Source: an uncultured Verrucomicrobia subdivision 3 bacterium (GTDB lineage: Bacteria > Verrucomicrobiota > Verrucomicrobiia > Limisphaerales > DASXHY01). From it: a DNA stretch of 64,000 nt. This document shows, piece by piece, positions 18,130-26,520 of the stretch (its first letter is position 1; every line of letters begins with the position of its first letter). The stretch covers positions 26,930 to 90,929 of the forward strand of contig CALBZA010000028.1 of NCBI GenBank assembly GCA_937890005.1, written 5' to 3'. The notes below the pieces were generated by a model. It was given only the letters and a program-made list of their open reading frames with translations. It was not told where the DNA came from and ran no database searches. The translations under genes and the position numbers were made by a program.

Positions 18130-19155
18130 GTGATCAACACGACAGAAATTCAGCCGATCGGTCCCGAATCACTCCAGCTCCGGCAGGCCATGCCCCGCTC
18201 GCAGGCGGAACCGCTTGCGCAAGAGATCCTCGACCTCAAGCGGCGGCTCAATGCGGTGATCCTGGCACACAATTACCAGGTGCCGGAAATCCAGGATGTC
18301 GCGGATTTCGTCGGCGATTCGCTTGGCCTCGCGCAACAGGCGGCGAAGACGGACGCGGACGTGATCGTGTTCTGCGGGGTTCATTTCATGGCTGAAACGG
18401 CGAAGATTCTGAACCCAAACAAAATCGTCGTGCTGCCCGACAAAGACGCCGGTTGTTCGCTGGAAGAAAGCTGTCCGGCGGACAAGCTTGCGGAGCTTCA
18501 GAAGACAAATCCGAATTTCTGGACGATCGCCTACATCAATTGCAGCGCTGCAGTGAAGGCGCTCTGCGATGTGATCGTCACCAGCGGCAACGCGGAAAAG
18601 ATCGTCAACGCCGCGCCAAAGGATCGCGATCTCCTGTTCGTTCCCGACGAAAACCTCGGGCAATGGGTGATGGAAAAGACAGGCCGGCCAATGACGTTGT
18701 GGAAGGGAAATTGTTACGCGCACGTTGAGTTCCGTCGCGACAGCCTGCTGCAACTGAAGCAGCAGTTTCCTGACGCGAAAGTCATCGTTCATCCGGAAAG
18801 CCTTCGCGAGGTGCGCGATCTGGCTGACGCTGTCTGCTCGACCGAGAAGATGATCACGTTTTGCAAAACCGATTCGGCGAAAAAGTACGTGATTGTCACA
18901 GAGTCGGGAATCATTCACCGGATGCAGAAGGAATGCCCGGACAAACAGTTCATCTGCACGCCGACGTTCAACGTCATGCAGCTGCCATCGGACAACTGCC
19001 GTTGCAGCGAATGCAAATACATGAAGATGAACACGCTTACCAAATTGCGTGACTGCATGAAGAATCTCGCGCCGAGAATTGAACTGCCGCCGGAAATTCT
19101 GAAGCGGGCGCGACTCCCGATTGAACGGATGCTGGAAATTTCAGCGAGGCCGTGA
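18130..19155 (+). CDS. nadA: quinolinate synthase
   Basis: De novo NAD synthesis: condenses iminoaspartate with dihydroxyacetone phosphate using a [4Fe-4S] cluster. About 341 residues. Motifs include AVILAHNYQVPEIQDVADFVGDSLGLA, the cluster Cys in FCGVHFMAETAKIL, AGCSLEESCPAD, YINCSAAVKALCDVIVTSGNA, and the C-terminal CRCSECKYMKMN. I choose GTG at 18130 because the longer in-frame start at 17947 would overlap the divergent pyrophosphatase gene and adds sequence unlike NadA. nadB and nadC are not nearby. Confidence 0.92.
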   Translation: MINTTEIQPIGPESLQLRQAMPRSQAEPLAQEILDLKRRLNAVILAHNYQVPEIQDVADFVGDSLGLAQQAAKTDADVIVFCGVHFMAETAKILNPNKIVVLPDKDAGCSLEESCPADKLAELQKTNPNFWTIAYINCSAAVKALCDVIVTSGNAEKIVNAAPKDRDLLFVPDENLGQWVMEKTGRPMTLWKGNCYAHVEFRRDSLLQLKQQFPDAKVIVHPESLREVRDLADAVCSTEKMITFCKTDSAKKYVIVTESGIIHRMQKECPDKQFICTPTFNVMQLPSDNCRCSECKYMKMNTLTKLRDCMKNLAPRIELPPEILKRARLPIERMLEISARP

Positions 19156-19203
19156 TCCGGCTGCTGGGAATTTCATATTGGCAGTTCCGGCAAATGCACC
19201 GGT

Positions 19204-19656
19204 TCACTTCTGGCAATCGGGGCAGATGCCGAAGAATTCCAGCCTGTGAGTTACCGCTTTGAAGCCGTTGCGCGCGGCGATTTTTTCCTCCAGCTCGCCC
19301 ATCACACATTCCTCGATCTCAACCACACCTGAACAGCGCGTGCAGATGAGATGATGGTGATGGCCGTCATCGCCCTCCTCGATCAGTTCGAACCTGGCGA
19401 CGCCGTCTCCCAGATCAAAGCGCTTCACCATGCCTGATTTTTCCAGCAGATGCATCAGGCGGTAAACCGTGGCCAGGTCTCCCCCGCCCTGTGGCAGCGC
19501 AGAGTGAATCTCCTTGTTCGACATCGGATGCGGATGCTGGCGGAGAATCTCCAGAATGGCCTGGCGCGGACCCGTCAGTTTGCGGGAATTCCGTCTCAAC
19601 CGTTCCGCCAGTCGCGGCATGTCGGATTTGGGACTTGAATGTCGATGCGAATGCAT
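19204..19656 (-). CDS. zur: Fur-family transcriptional regulator, probable Zur
   Basis: A 150-residue metal-sensing repressor. The winged-helix part (PRQAILEILRQHPHPMSNKE, DLATVYRLMHLLEKSGMV) is followed by the metal-binding dimerisation domain: HHHHLICTRCSGVVEIEE (CxxC) and the C-terminal FFGICPDC (second CxxC). The N-terminus is His-rich (MHSHRHS). The gene starts 5 nt after the ZIP transporter stop, in one operon behind a perfect 7-1-7 Fur/Zur-type operator, and neighbours genes for cysteine-free ribosomal proteins and FolE2. That context argues for zinc as the sensed metal, though Fur or PerR-like specificity cannot be excluded. An alternative TTG start at 19665 would overlap the transporter gene. 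Confidence 0.85.
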   Translation of the reverse strand: MHSHRHSSPKSDMPRLAERLRRNSRKLTGPRQAILEILRQHPHPMSNKEIHSALPQGGGDLATVYRLMHLLEKSGMVKRFDLGDGVARFELIEEGDDGHHHHLICTRCSGVVEIEECVMGELEEKIAARNGFKAVTHRLEFFGICPDCQK

Positions 19657-19661
19657 GGCGA

Positions 19662-20405
19662 TCAATGCAGGAAGACCGCCCCGACGCCAAGGGCTGTTCC
19701 AATGATGATGGCGATCAGCTTCCCGCGATGGATCTTATGCGCATCGCCGCTTTCGAACAGGATGGTCGTCGAAATGTGCATGAAGATTCCAATGACAATC
19801 GCCATCAGCTCCCGCGAATGTTCCGCAAGCCAGTGGAAATGGCCACTGAGGAACATTCCTGCCGGTGCCATTGCGGCAAACACCGCGAGCACGCCAAGCG
19901 CCTGGTTCCTGCGCATTCCCCAATGCAGCAGCATTCCGAGCAACGCGATGGAAACGGGATAATTGTGAACCACGATGCTGAGCAGCAGGAGATGCCGGGA
20001 CTGGGAATCGTAGGTGGTCTCCGGATTTCCAAGCGCCAGCGCTTCGACAAAAGCATGAATGCACAGCCCGCCAATCACGCCATACGGCGCGTGCCCGTGC
20101 AGATGATGAGAATGTCCGTGCTCGATTCCCATTGAGATGAAATCGAGCGCAAGCTGGATGAAAAATCCGCCCAGCATCAGTCCGCCCAGCAGCAACGCGG
20201 AACTGGCCATGCCCCCTTCTCCGTGGTCGTGGCCATGACCGTGGTCGTGATAAAGCTCAGGCAGGAGATGCAGCAGGGTCAGGCTCAGAAGGAACGCACC
20301 CGTGAATGAATTCAAGACCTTTACATGTCTCGGTTCGTGGAGACGAAAGGCCAGAACCGTCACCGCACCGAGAATAATGCTCGAAAGGAGAATCAGGTAG
20401 TCCAT
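19662..20405 (-). CDS. ZIP family metal (zinc) transporter
   Basis: A 247-residue polytopic inner-membrane protein importing Zn2+ or other divalent cations. There are about eight membrane segments. His-rich loops are visible: DHGHGHDHGEGG between early helices, and GIEHGHSHHLHGHA. The ZIP signature region is HAFVEALALGNPE, with a second metal motif in SIVVHNYPVSIALLGMLL (HNxP type; ZIP usually has HNFPEG). Start chosen at 20405 (MDYLILLSS); the ATG at 20444 would fall inside the operator. Followed directly by the Fur-family gene, consistent with autoregulated metal uptake. Confidence 0.9.
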   Translation of the reverse strand: MDYLILLSSIILGAVTVLAFRLHEPRHVKVLNSFTGAFLLSLTLLHLLPELYHDHGHGHDHGEGGMASSALLLGGLMLGGFFIQLALDFISMGIEHGHSHHLHGHAPYGVIGGLCIHAFVEALALGNPETTYDSQSRHLLLLSIVVHNYPVSIALLGMLLHWGMRRNQALGVLAVFAAMAPAGMFLSGHFHWLAEHSRELMAIVIGIFMHISTTILFESGDAHKIHRGKLIAIIIGTALGVGAVFLH

Positions 20406-20427
20406 GACTGATGTCGCCGAAAGTTTG

Positions 20428-20456
20428 AACGAACTGCAAATCATTTGCAGTTCGTT
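20428..20456. promoter_or_regulatory. Fur/Zur-type operator
   Basis: Perfect inverted repeat with 13-bp arms, AACGAACTGCAAA and TTTGCAGTTCGTT, separated by TCA. Its core TGCAAATCATTTGCA is an exact 7-1-7 Fur-superfamily box. It lies 23-51 bp before the ZIP start codon, where it would cover the promoter of the ZIP-fur operon. Confidence 0.85.
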
Positions 20457-20459
20457 TGC

Positions 20460-20495
20460 AAAAGGAAACCCCGCAGCCGGAAGTGGCGGCGGGGC
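20460..20495 (-). terminator. Rho-independent terminator after rpsR
   Basis: GC-rich stem CCCCGC/GCGGGG extended by three further pairs (469-478 with 485-494), then TTTCCTTTT on the minus strand. It closes the dksA-like/rpmG/rpsR operon immediately upstream of the operator of the next operon. Confidence 0.8.
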
Positions 20496-20500
20496 GAAAG

Positions 20501-20761
20501 CTACTTCATCAACAGCATCTGCCGGGCGCGCTTGATCGCCTGGTTCAGACGGCGCTGATAATGCGCGGGAAGTCCGGTGTACTTGCGGGGAAGAATCCGG
20601 CCCTGGTCCGTCACGAACTGGCGGAGCAGATTGACGTTCTTGTAATCGAGCGAATCGACCGTGAAATCAATCTTCGGCTTCGGCCGCGGGGTGCGGACTT
20701 CTGAAAGCGAACGGCGGCCGCCGCGTTTGTCGGATTTGTCTGTATGAGTTTTGCGTGGCAT
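20501..20761 (-). CDS. rpsR: 30S ribosomal protein S18, cysteine-free form
   Basis: An 86-residue small-subunit protein binding 16S rRNA with S6. Recognised by IDFTVDSLDYKNVNLLRQFV, GRILPRKYTGLPAHYQRRL and AIKRARQM. The N-terminal zinc-binding CxxC of the 'C+' S18 type is absent; the protein has no cysteine. It starts 5 nt after the rpmG stop in the same operon and is followed by a terminator. Confidence 0.95.
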   Translation of the reverse strand: MPRKTHTDKSDKRGGRRSLSEVRTPRPKPKIDFTVDSLDYKNVNLLRQFVTDQGRILPRKYTGLPAHYQRRLNQAIKRARQMLLMK

Positions 20762-20766
20762 AGACG

Positions 20767-20934
20767 TTATTTGATTTCGCGGTGCAGGGTGTGCCGACGC
20801 AGTGCCGGATTGTACTTCTTGATCTCCAGCTTCTCAGTCTGCAGCTTCTTGTTCCGCGTCGTGGTGTAGCGGGAAGGAGACTTGCCTTCCTTCCGGGCTT
20901 CCGTGCATTCGATGGTGATAATTTCCCGTGGCAT
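20767..20934 (-). CDS. rpmG: 50S ribosomal protein L33, zinc-site lost
   Basis: A 55-residue large-subunit protein. Start MPREIITIECTEARKEG, core YTTTRNKKLQTEKLEIKKYN, end RRHTLHREIK. The zinc-binding form has CxxC twice; here one Cys survives (Cys10, partner replaced by Ala13) and the second pair reads YNPALRR, so no zinc site remains. It lies 6 nt after the DksA-like gene and 5 nt before rpsR. Confidence 0.93.
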   Translation of the reverse strand: MPREIITIECTEARKEGKSPSRYTTTRNKKLQTEKLEIKKYNPALRRHTLHREIK

Positions 20935-20940
20935 AAAAAT

Positions 20941-21516
20941 TTATTCCTTTTCCTTGGTCTTCTCTTCCGGTTCGTCGTCGTCGTTGTCGCTTTCGCTCAC
21001 GCCGACAGAATCCACAGTGCCAAGCTGGCCGAGACGGCGCTGGCGCAATGCGCCTTCCTTCTCCAGCTGAGCCTGGGCCTGAACTGTGAAACGGGTCCAC
21101 GGAATCGCCTCCAGGCGAGCCCGCGGAATCGGTTTTCCGGTAAGTTCACAAACACCGTAGGTGTTCTTCTCGATGCGTTTCAGCGCCTCTTCAATTTCAT
21201 AGATGGCATCCTGGTCGGATGACAGAAGGCTGAGGGCGAAATCGCGATCGAAATTATCGGTGCCGGAATCAGCCATGTGCAGGCTGTAACCGGCCATTTC
21301 CTGCGCCGATTCCTTCGCAAGGCCGTTCATCTGACGGAGCAGCTGCTCGCGAAGTTCGAGGAGGTTGTTATAGAACACCTGCCACTCGGGCTTGATCTTC
21401 GCAGCGCCGTTGCTCTTTCCCCGCGTCATCGGACGACCGAGGATTGCGGCTGCAGTTGCCAGGCCCGGAGATTTTGCCTTCGGTGCCGGCTTTTCGTTCT
21501 TCTTCTTCGTAGTCAC
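20941..21516 (-). CDS. DksA/TraR-like protein with degenerate zinc finger
   Basis: A 191-residue protein with a basic, Pro/Ala-rich N-terminus, a helical coiled-coil region (~45-120), and the DksA/TraR finger motif YGVCELTGKPIPRARLEAIP. Family zinc cysteines at the four ligand positions are Cys123, Thr126, Thr144 and Ala147, so only one ligand survives. The C-terminal tail is strongly acidic (SESDNDDDEPEEK). DksA-type proteins act in the secondary channel of RNA polymerase with ppGpp; cysteine-poor DksA2 paralogues replace zinc-containing DksA under zinc starvation in Pseudomonas. First gene of a tight operon with rpmG and rpsR. Confidence 0.8.
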   Translation of the reverse strand: MTTKKKNEKPAPKAKSPGLATAAAILGRPMTRGKSNGAAKIKPEWQVFYNNLLELREQLLRQMNGLAKESAQEMAGYSLHMADSGTDNFDRDFALSLLSSDQDAIYEIEEALKRIEKNTYGVCELTGKPIPRARLEAIPWTRFTVQAQAQLEKEGALRQRRLGQLGTVDSVGVSESDNDDDEPEEKTKEKE

Positions 21517-21663
21517 AACTTGCTAAATCTCGTTTACGATTTCCTCTCACGCTCGCAATTGAGCGACTCCCTTCCGAATCGAGAGTGCGCGAATGTAGCA
21601 AAGGAGATCAAATATTCCACAACAAAGTGAATTTTTTTTCGGTCCGTTTACTTCAGTCTTTTA

Positions 21664-22494
21664 TCAGCCTTTTTCAATGCAGGCATAGGCATTGTGATTG
21701 TGTATGCTTTCGAAATTTTCAGCCTCAACTTTATACCATGTGACCAGCGGATGGGCGTTCAGCCGCAGTGCCACATTCCTGACGAGGTCTTCGACAAAAA
21801 CCGGATTCTCATAAGCTCTTTCTGTCACCGCCTTCTCGTCCTGACGCTTCAACAGGGCATACAGTTCTGAACTCGCCGATTGCTCGATCATTGCAATAAC
21901 CTCCTCGATCCAGACGATCTGATTGAACTTCAACGCCACCGTCACAAGCCCGCGTTGATTGTGCGCACCATACCGGGCAATCGCCTTGGAACAGGGACAC
22001 AGGGTGGTCACGTTGGCCTTCACGGTCAGAACAAAATCGATGTCCTTCCCGCACGCCGCGGCGTCGAACCGGGCCACATAATCCATCAGGCTTTCCTTCC
22101 GGGTGACGGGCGATTTCTTGGCCATGAAATAGGGAAACTCGATCTCCAGGTGCGACGTCGCGGCGTTCAGCTTGTCCTGCATGGCCTTGAGAATGTCGGT
22201 GATGTTCTCGACATGGATCATGTTGCCGTGGGCATTCAACACCTCGATGAACCGGCTCATGTGGGTGCCTTTGAATTCCTTGGGCAGATCCACAAACATT
22301 CCGATGGTGGCGATGGTGTTCTGCGTCGAGTGAGCCTTGTCGCGGACCTGTATGGGGAACCGAAGGCCGCGGACGCCAACCTTGTCGATGCGCAGTTCAC
22401 GCGTATCGCGCTCATTTTGCTTGTCGTGCATCAACACCGGAGCTTTCGCAGTCTTTCGGCGCCGCGCGCCGTTCGAGCGGAGGATTTTTTGCAT
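21664..22494 (-). CDS. folE2: GTP cyclohydrolase, FolE2 type
   Basis: Converts GTP to dihydroneopterin triphosphate, first step of folate (and queuosine) synthesis. FolE2 differs from FolE by not requiring zinc. About 276 residues from 22494; the more usual family start would be MHDKQNERDTREL at 22431. Motifs: KVGVRGLRFPI, the MFVDLPKEFKGTHMSRF segment, the active-site Cys in TTLCPCSKAIARYGAHNQRG, and the C-terminal ESIHNHNAYACIE. It is read in the same direction as the downstream DksA-like/rpmG/rpsR operon. No operator resembling the one at 20428 is visible upstream. Confidence 0.93.
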   Translation of the reverse strand: MQKILRSNGARRRKTAKAPVLMHDKQNERDTRELRIDKVGVRGLRFPIQVRDKAHSTQNTIATIGMFVDLPKEFKGTHMSRFIEVLNAHGNMIHVENITDILKAMQDKLNAATSHLEIEFPYFMAKKSPVTRKESLMDYVARFDAAACGKDIDFVLTVKANVTTLCPCSKAIARYGAHNQRGLVTVALKFNQIVWIEEVIAMIEQSASSELYALLKRQDEKAVTERAYENPVFVEDLVRNVALRLNAHPLVTWYKVEAENFESIHNHNAYACIEKG

Positions 22495-22752
22495 GGTCTG
22501 CAACAGTAACAGTGGAGCATTTTTTTGCAACGCCCCCAGCCGGAGTCAGGGCGGATTTTCGTCTCGGCAGAGAACCCGGTTCATCCCGGATTCCGTCCGA
22601 CAGCCACAGATTTTCCGAAATTCCGGTTCAGCGCTGCGATGAAATGACGATGCAAAAACGGGGTTGGCCTGGTCGCCCCGATTTGTATTGAATGAGTTCT
22701 GATCAGGCAGATTCCGGTGAGGTTTACGTTTGAACTGCCGACATAGCCATAT

Positions 22753-25236
22753 ATGAATGTGCCCGCATCGCACGTGCTGCTGATCGAAGATGATCTCAAG
22801 ATCGTCGAGCTGCTTTCCTCTCTTCTGGAAAATGACTCCATCACTCTCGACCAGGCCACCAGCGGCGCCGAGGCCCTGGCGCTGACACGCAAAAACCAGT
22901 TCGACCTCATCCTTCTCGATCTCGGCCTGCCGGACACAAACGGCTTCGAACTTCTCAAGAAGTTGAAGGAACAGCCGGAGACAGAATCGGTCCCGGTCAT
23001 CGTGCTCACCGCCTGGAACGGGACGCAGGACAAGCTGAAAGGATTTGAACTCGGCGCGGACGATTATGTCACCAAACCATTCGAAGCCGCCGAACTCCGC
23101 GCGCGCGTTTGTCGCAGTCTTCGCACAAAACACCTTCAGGATCAGCTGAGCCAGACCAATCGTGAACTGTTGACTGCCCGCGTTGCCGCCGAATCCGGCG
23201 CGCGCGCCAAAGCAGAATTTCTGGCCAACATGAGCCATGAAATCCGCACGCCGATGAACGGCATCATCGCCATGGCCGGATTGCTCTTGGAAACCGCGCT
23301 TACCCCCGAACAACGCGGTTATGTCGATACCATTTACGCGAGCAGTGAATCGCTGCTTACCATCACCAACGACATTCTCGATTTCTCCAAGATCGAATCC
23401 GGCAAACTCGAACTCGAACGCCAGCCGATCGACCTGCGCAGTTGCATTGAGGATGCGCTCGATCTTCTCGCGGCCAAGGCGGCTGAAAAGAAACTCGATA
23501 TCGCCTATCAGTTCGAAGATGGCATCCCTCCACATGTGATCGGTGACGTGACCCGGCTCCGCCAGATTCTGGTCAATCTTCTCAGCAACGGCATCAAGTT
23601 CACCCAGACTGGCGAAGTGGTCGTTCAGGTGAAACTGTTGTCCGCGCCTGCTCCCGGAACCGACAAATGGCATCTTCACTTCTCCGTTCGCGACACCGGC
23701 ATTGGCATTCCCGTGGACCGGCTCGCGCGCCTGTTCAAATCGTTCAGCCAGGCTGACGTTTCGACGACACGGCATTACGGCGGAACGGGACTGGGCCTGG
23801 CGATCAGCAAACGGCTGGTTGAATTGATGGATGGAAAGATGTGGGTCGAAAGCGTTCCGCAGAAAGGATCGACTTTCCATTTCACGTTGCCGATGCAGGC
23901 GGCGCCCGCGCCGGAACTGCGCCAGGTCAGTCTGGACACACGCCAGCCGCAGCTTTCCGAACTCCGATTGCTGGTGGTGGACGACAATCCGACCAACTGC
24001 CGCATTCTTACGTTGCAGGCCGGAAAATGGGGAATGATTCCCCGCGCCGCGCAGAACGCCGCCCAGGCGCTGGAGCTGCTCAAGTCGGGCGAATCCTTCG
24101 ACCTCGCGATTCTCGACATGCAGATGCCGGGCATGGACGGCCTCACACTGGCGGGCGAGATTCGGAAGCTGCCCGCGGCCAATTCCATGCCGCTCGTCCT
24201 TCTGACTTCGATGGGCGTTCGCGCCGATTCGCCGGATTTCGCCAATGCCGCCTTCGCGAGCTGCCTGACGAAACCGATCAAGCCTGCGCAGTTGCATGAA
24301 GTTCTATTGCGCGTAATCTCCGGGGCGAAGCCGGTCGCAAAAAAGAATCCCGTGCCATCAAAACTCGACCCCACCCTCTCTCAGCGTCTGCCGCTGCGCA
24401 TGCTCCTGTGCGACGACAACGCCATCAATCAGAAGGTCGCCGCCCGACTTTTGCAGCAGATGGGTTACAAACCGGACATCGTGGGGAACGGTGTCGAGGC
24501 GCTCGCCGCAATCGACAAGCAGGAATACGACCTGATTTTCATGGACATCCAGATGCCCGAAATGGACGGCATGGAGGCCACGCGCATAATCCGCGAACGC
24601 CAGAAGGACCGCGCCAAGCATCCCAATTACAAGTCGTCGATCGTCATCGTCGCCATGACCGCCAATGCGATGACCGGCGACCGCGAAAAATGCATCGCAG
24701 CGGGAATGGATGATTATCTTTCCAAGCCGGTGCGTCCTGAAGACGTCCGAAAAGTCATCGAACGCTGGGCTTCGACAGCCACGGTGCCTGAACCCGCGCC
24801 ACAGCCAGCGCAGACGGCCACCGCGACCGCTGCGACTGCTCAATCCTCGGAGCCCGCTTCGCCTGAACAACCTCCTGTGGACATGGAACGGCTGCTTGAT
24901 TTCACAAACGGCAATCCGGATGATCTGCGCGAGCTCGTGACGCTCTATCTGAAACAGACGGGCGAACAGATCGACCAGCTCACCGCCGCAGTCCGGGCAG
25001 ACGCGGCCGCCGAAGTTCGACGCCTGGCCCACAGCTGCGCCGGCGCCAGCGCGACATGCGGCATGGGCAGGATTGTTCCTTTGTTGCGCGAACTTGAAAA
25101 GCAGGGCAATGAAGGGAAGCTGCTGAACGCGACGGAACTTGCCAGCCGGATTGGGGACGAGTTCAAGCGCATCAGAACCTATCTCGACAATTATCTGAAG
25201 AACCAAACGACCGTTGCGGCGAACAGTTCGGAATGA
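22753..25236 (+). CDS. hybrid sensor histidine kinase: REC-HisKA-HATPase-REC-REC-HPt
   Basis: An 827-residue soluble phosphorelay protein with no membrane segment. Receiver 1 is residues ~7-120 (Asp56 in LILLDLGLP). A short coiled coil precedes HisKA with His162 in NMSHEIRTPMNG. The ATPase domain (~255-390) has VNLLSNGIKF, DTGIGIP and GGTGLGLAISKRL. Receiver 2 follows (LLVVDDNPTN, LDMQMPGMDG), then receiver 3 (LLCDDNAINQ, FMDIQMPEMDG, AMTANAMTGD). A Pro/Ala/Thr linker leads to an HPt domain with the phosphoacceptor His in LAHSCAGAS. A receiver at the N-terminus implies that it takes input from another phosphodonor. Its stop overlaps the start of the next regulator by 4 bp. Confidence 0.93.
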   Translation: MNVPASHVLLIEDDLKIVELLSSLLENDSITLDQATSGAEALALTRKNQFDLILLDLGLPDTNGFELLKKLKEQPETESVPVIVLTAWNGTQDKLKGFELGADDYVTKPFEAAELRARVCRSLRTKHLQDQLSQTNRELLTARVAAESGARAKAEFLANMSHEIRTPMNGIIAMAGLLLETALTPEQRGYVDTIYASSESLLTITNDILDFSKIESGKLELERQPIDLRSCIEDALDLLAAKAAEKKLDIAYQFEDGIPPHVIGDVTRLRQILVNLLSNGIKFTQTGEVVVQVKLLSAPAPGTDKWHLHFSVRDTGIGIPVDRLARLFKSFSQADVSTTRHYGGTGLGLAISKRLVELMDGKMWVESVPQKGSTFHFTLPMQAAPAPELRQVSLDTRQPQLSELRLLVVDDNPTNCRILTLQAGKWGMIPRAAQNAAQALELLKSGESFDLAILDMQMPGMDGLTLAGEIRKLPAANSMPLVLLTSMGVRADSPDFANAAFASCLTKPIKPAQLHEVLLRVISGAKPVAKKNPVPSKLDPTLSQRLPLRMLLCDDNAINQKVAARLLQQMGYKPDIVGNGVEALAAIDKQEYDLIFMDIQMPEMDGMEATRIIRERQKDRAKHPNYKSSIVIVAMTANAMTGDREKCIAAGMDDYLSKPVRPEDVRKVIERWASTATVPEPAPQPAQTATATAATAQSSEPASPEQPPVDMERLLDFTNGNPDDLRELVTLYLKQTGEQIDQLTAAVRADAAAEVRRLAHSCAGASATCGMGRIVPLLRELEKQGNEGKLLNATELASRIGDEFKRIRTYLDNYLKNQTTVAANSSE

Positions 25237-26408
25237 AGAAGATTCTCCTAATCGAAAACGACCACGTCTTTGCAAACGTTTATCGAAACAAACTGATTCT
25301 CGAAGGATACGAGGTGGATGCCGCGCCAGATGGCGACCGCGGCCTGGATTTGATCCGCAGCTTTCAGCCGGACGCTGTCCTTCTGGATCTGGCGCTGCCA
25401 AAGACATCCGGGATCGAAGTCATCCGACAGGTTCGTGCCACGCCTGAGACCGAGAAACTGCCGCTGATCGTTTTCACGAACACCTATCTCACCAGCGCGA
25501 TTCAGGAAGCGTGGAAAGCAGGGGCAACCAAATGTCTGGCCAAGGCAAACTGCACGCCGAACCTGGTGATCAGCGTGCTGCGATCCATTTCAGCTCCATC
25601 CGCAACCCCGGACGCCTCTTCAACCAGCGCAGCCGCTCTCTCGGAACCCGAAGTTCCGGACGAGCCGATGTCGGACAGCGACGTTCAGGAAGAATTGAAG
25701 CAAAGTTTTGCCGCTGATTTTCCCGCGCTCGTCACAGCGCTTCGCACCCAGCTGCAGAGCATCATCAAAGTCGAAAACGAGGCCGCTCGCATTCAGCAGC
25801 TCAAGCAGATGTACAGCCGCATTCACGGACTGACCGGCAATGCAGGCATCGTCGGAATGTCTCAAATCGCCCGGCTTTCTGACGCATTGGAAGCTCTGAT
25901 CAAGGAACTTTACGAGAAGCCCAGCACGATCAATGCATCGACGCTGCGCACCGTGGCGTCAGCCCTCGACTGTCTGGCCGTCCTGTTCGAAAACCGGGAC
26001 GCGAAGATCAAGGAGGTTTCCGCGGCGAAAATTCTTGTCGTGGACGATGAAGCCATTTCGCGCCGCGCCGTCACTCACGCCCTGGATAAAGCAAAGCTTT
26101 CCTCCGTGGCTGTCGAGGATCCAATCCGTGCCATGGACCTCGTGGCTTTGAGCCGATACGACCTCGTATTCCTCGACGTCGATATGCCGAACATGAACGG
26201 TTACGAACTTTGCACGAAGATCCGCGCCTTGCCGGCTTACAAAAAAATCCCCGTCGTGTTCGTCACCAGCCTCAATGATTTCGAAGCCCGGGCGAATTCG
26301 ACGATGAGCGGCGGAAACGATTTCATCGCCAAGCCGTTTCTCTTCATCGAACTCGCCGTGAAGGCCCTCGTTTACGTCCTTCGCAGCCAGATTCCTCCGA
26401 AGCGTTGA
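25233..26408 (+). CDS. response regulator with REC-HPt-REC architecture
   Basis: A 391-residue regulator translationally coupled (ATGA overlap) to the hybrid kinase. Receiver 1 is ~1-115 (ILLIENDHVF, LLDLALPKTSG). A linker follows, then an HPt-like helical bundle ~155-260 with a candidate phosphohistidine in RIHGLTGNAG. Receiver 2 is ~270-388 (ILVVDDEAIS, FLDVDMPNMNG, VTSLNDFE). There is no DNA-binding or enzymatic output domain, so it probably relays phosphate or interacts with a partner. Together with the kinase, the pair carries five receivers and two HPt modules. Confidence 0.88.
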   Translation: MKKILLIENDHVFANVYRNKLILEGYEVDAAPDGDRGLDLIRSFQPDAVLLDLALPKTSGIEVIRQVRATPETEKLPLIVFTNTYLTSAIQEAWKAGATKCLAKANCTPNLVISVLRSISAPSATPDASSTSAAALSEPEVPDEPMSDSDVQEELKQSFAADFPALVTALRTQLQSIIKVENEAARIQQLKQMYSRIHGLTGNAGIVGMSQIARLSDALEALIKELYEKPSTINASTLRTVASALDCLAVLFENRDAKIKEVSAAKILVVDDEAISRRAVTHALDKAKLSSVAVEDPIRAMDLVALSRYDLVFLDVDMPNMNGYELCTKIRALPAYKKIPVVFVTSLNDFEARANSTMSGGNDFIAKPFLFIELAVKALVYVLRSQIPPKR

Positions 26409-26520
26409 CGAAGTAAAACGCCGGGACGCGACGGACTCATTCAAAACCGTTCGCCACGTCACCGTCATCCGCCAGCCCGGGTGTTTTGACTTTCGCGGAA
26501 CCGCTCACTAGCTTGTGGCC

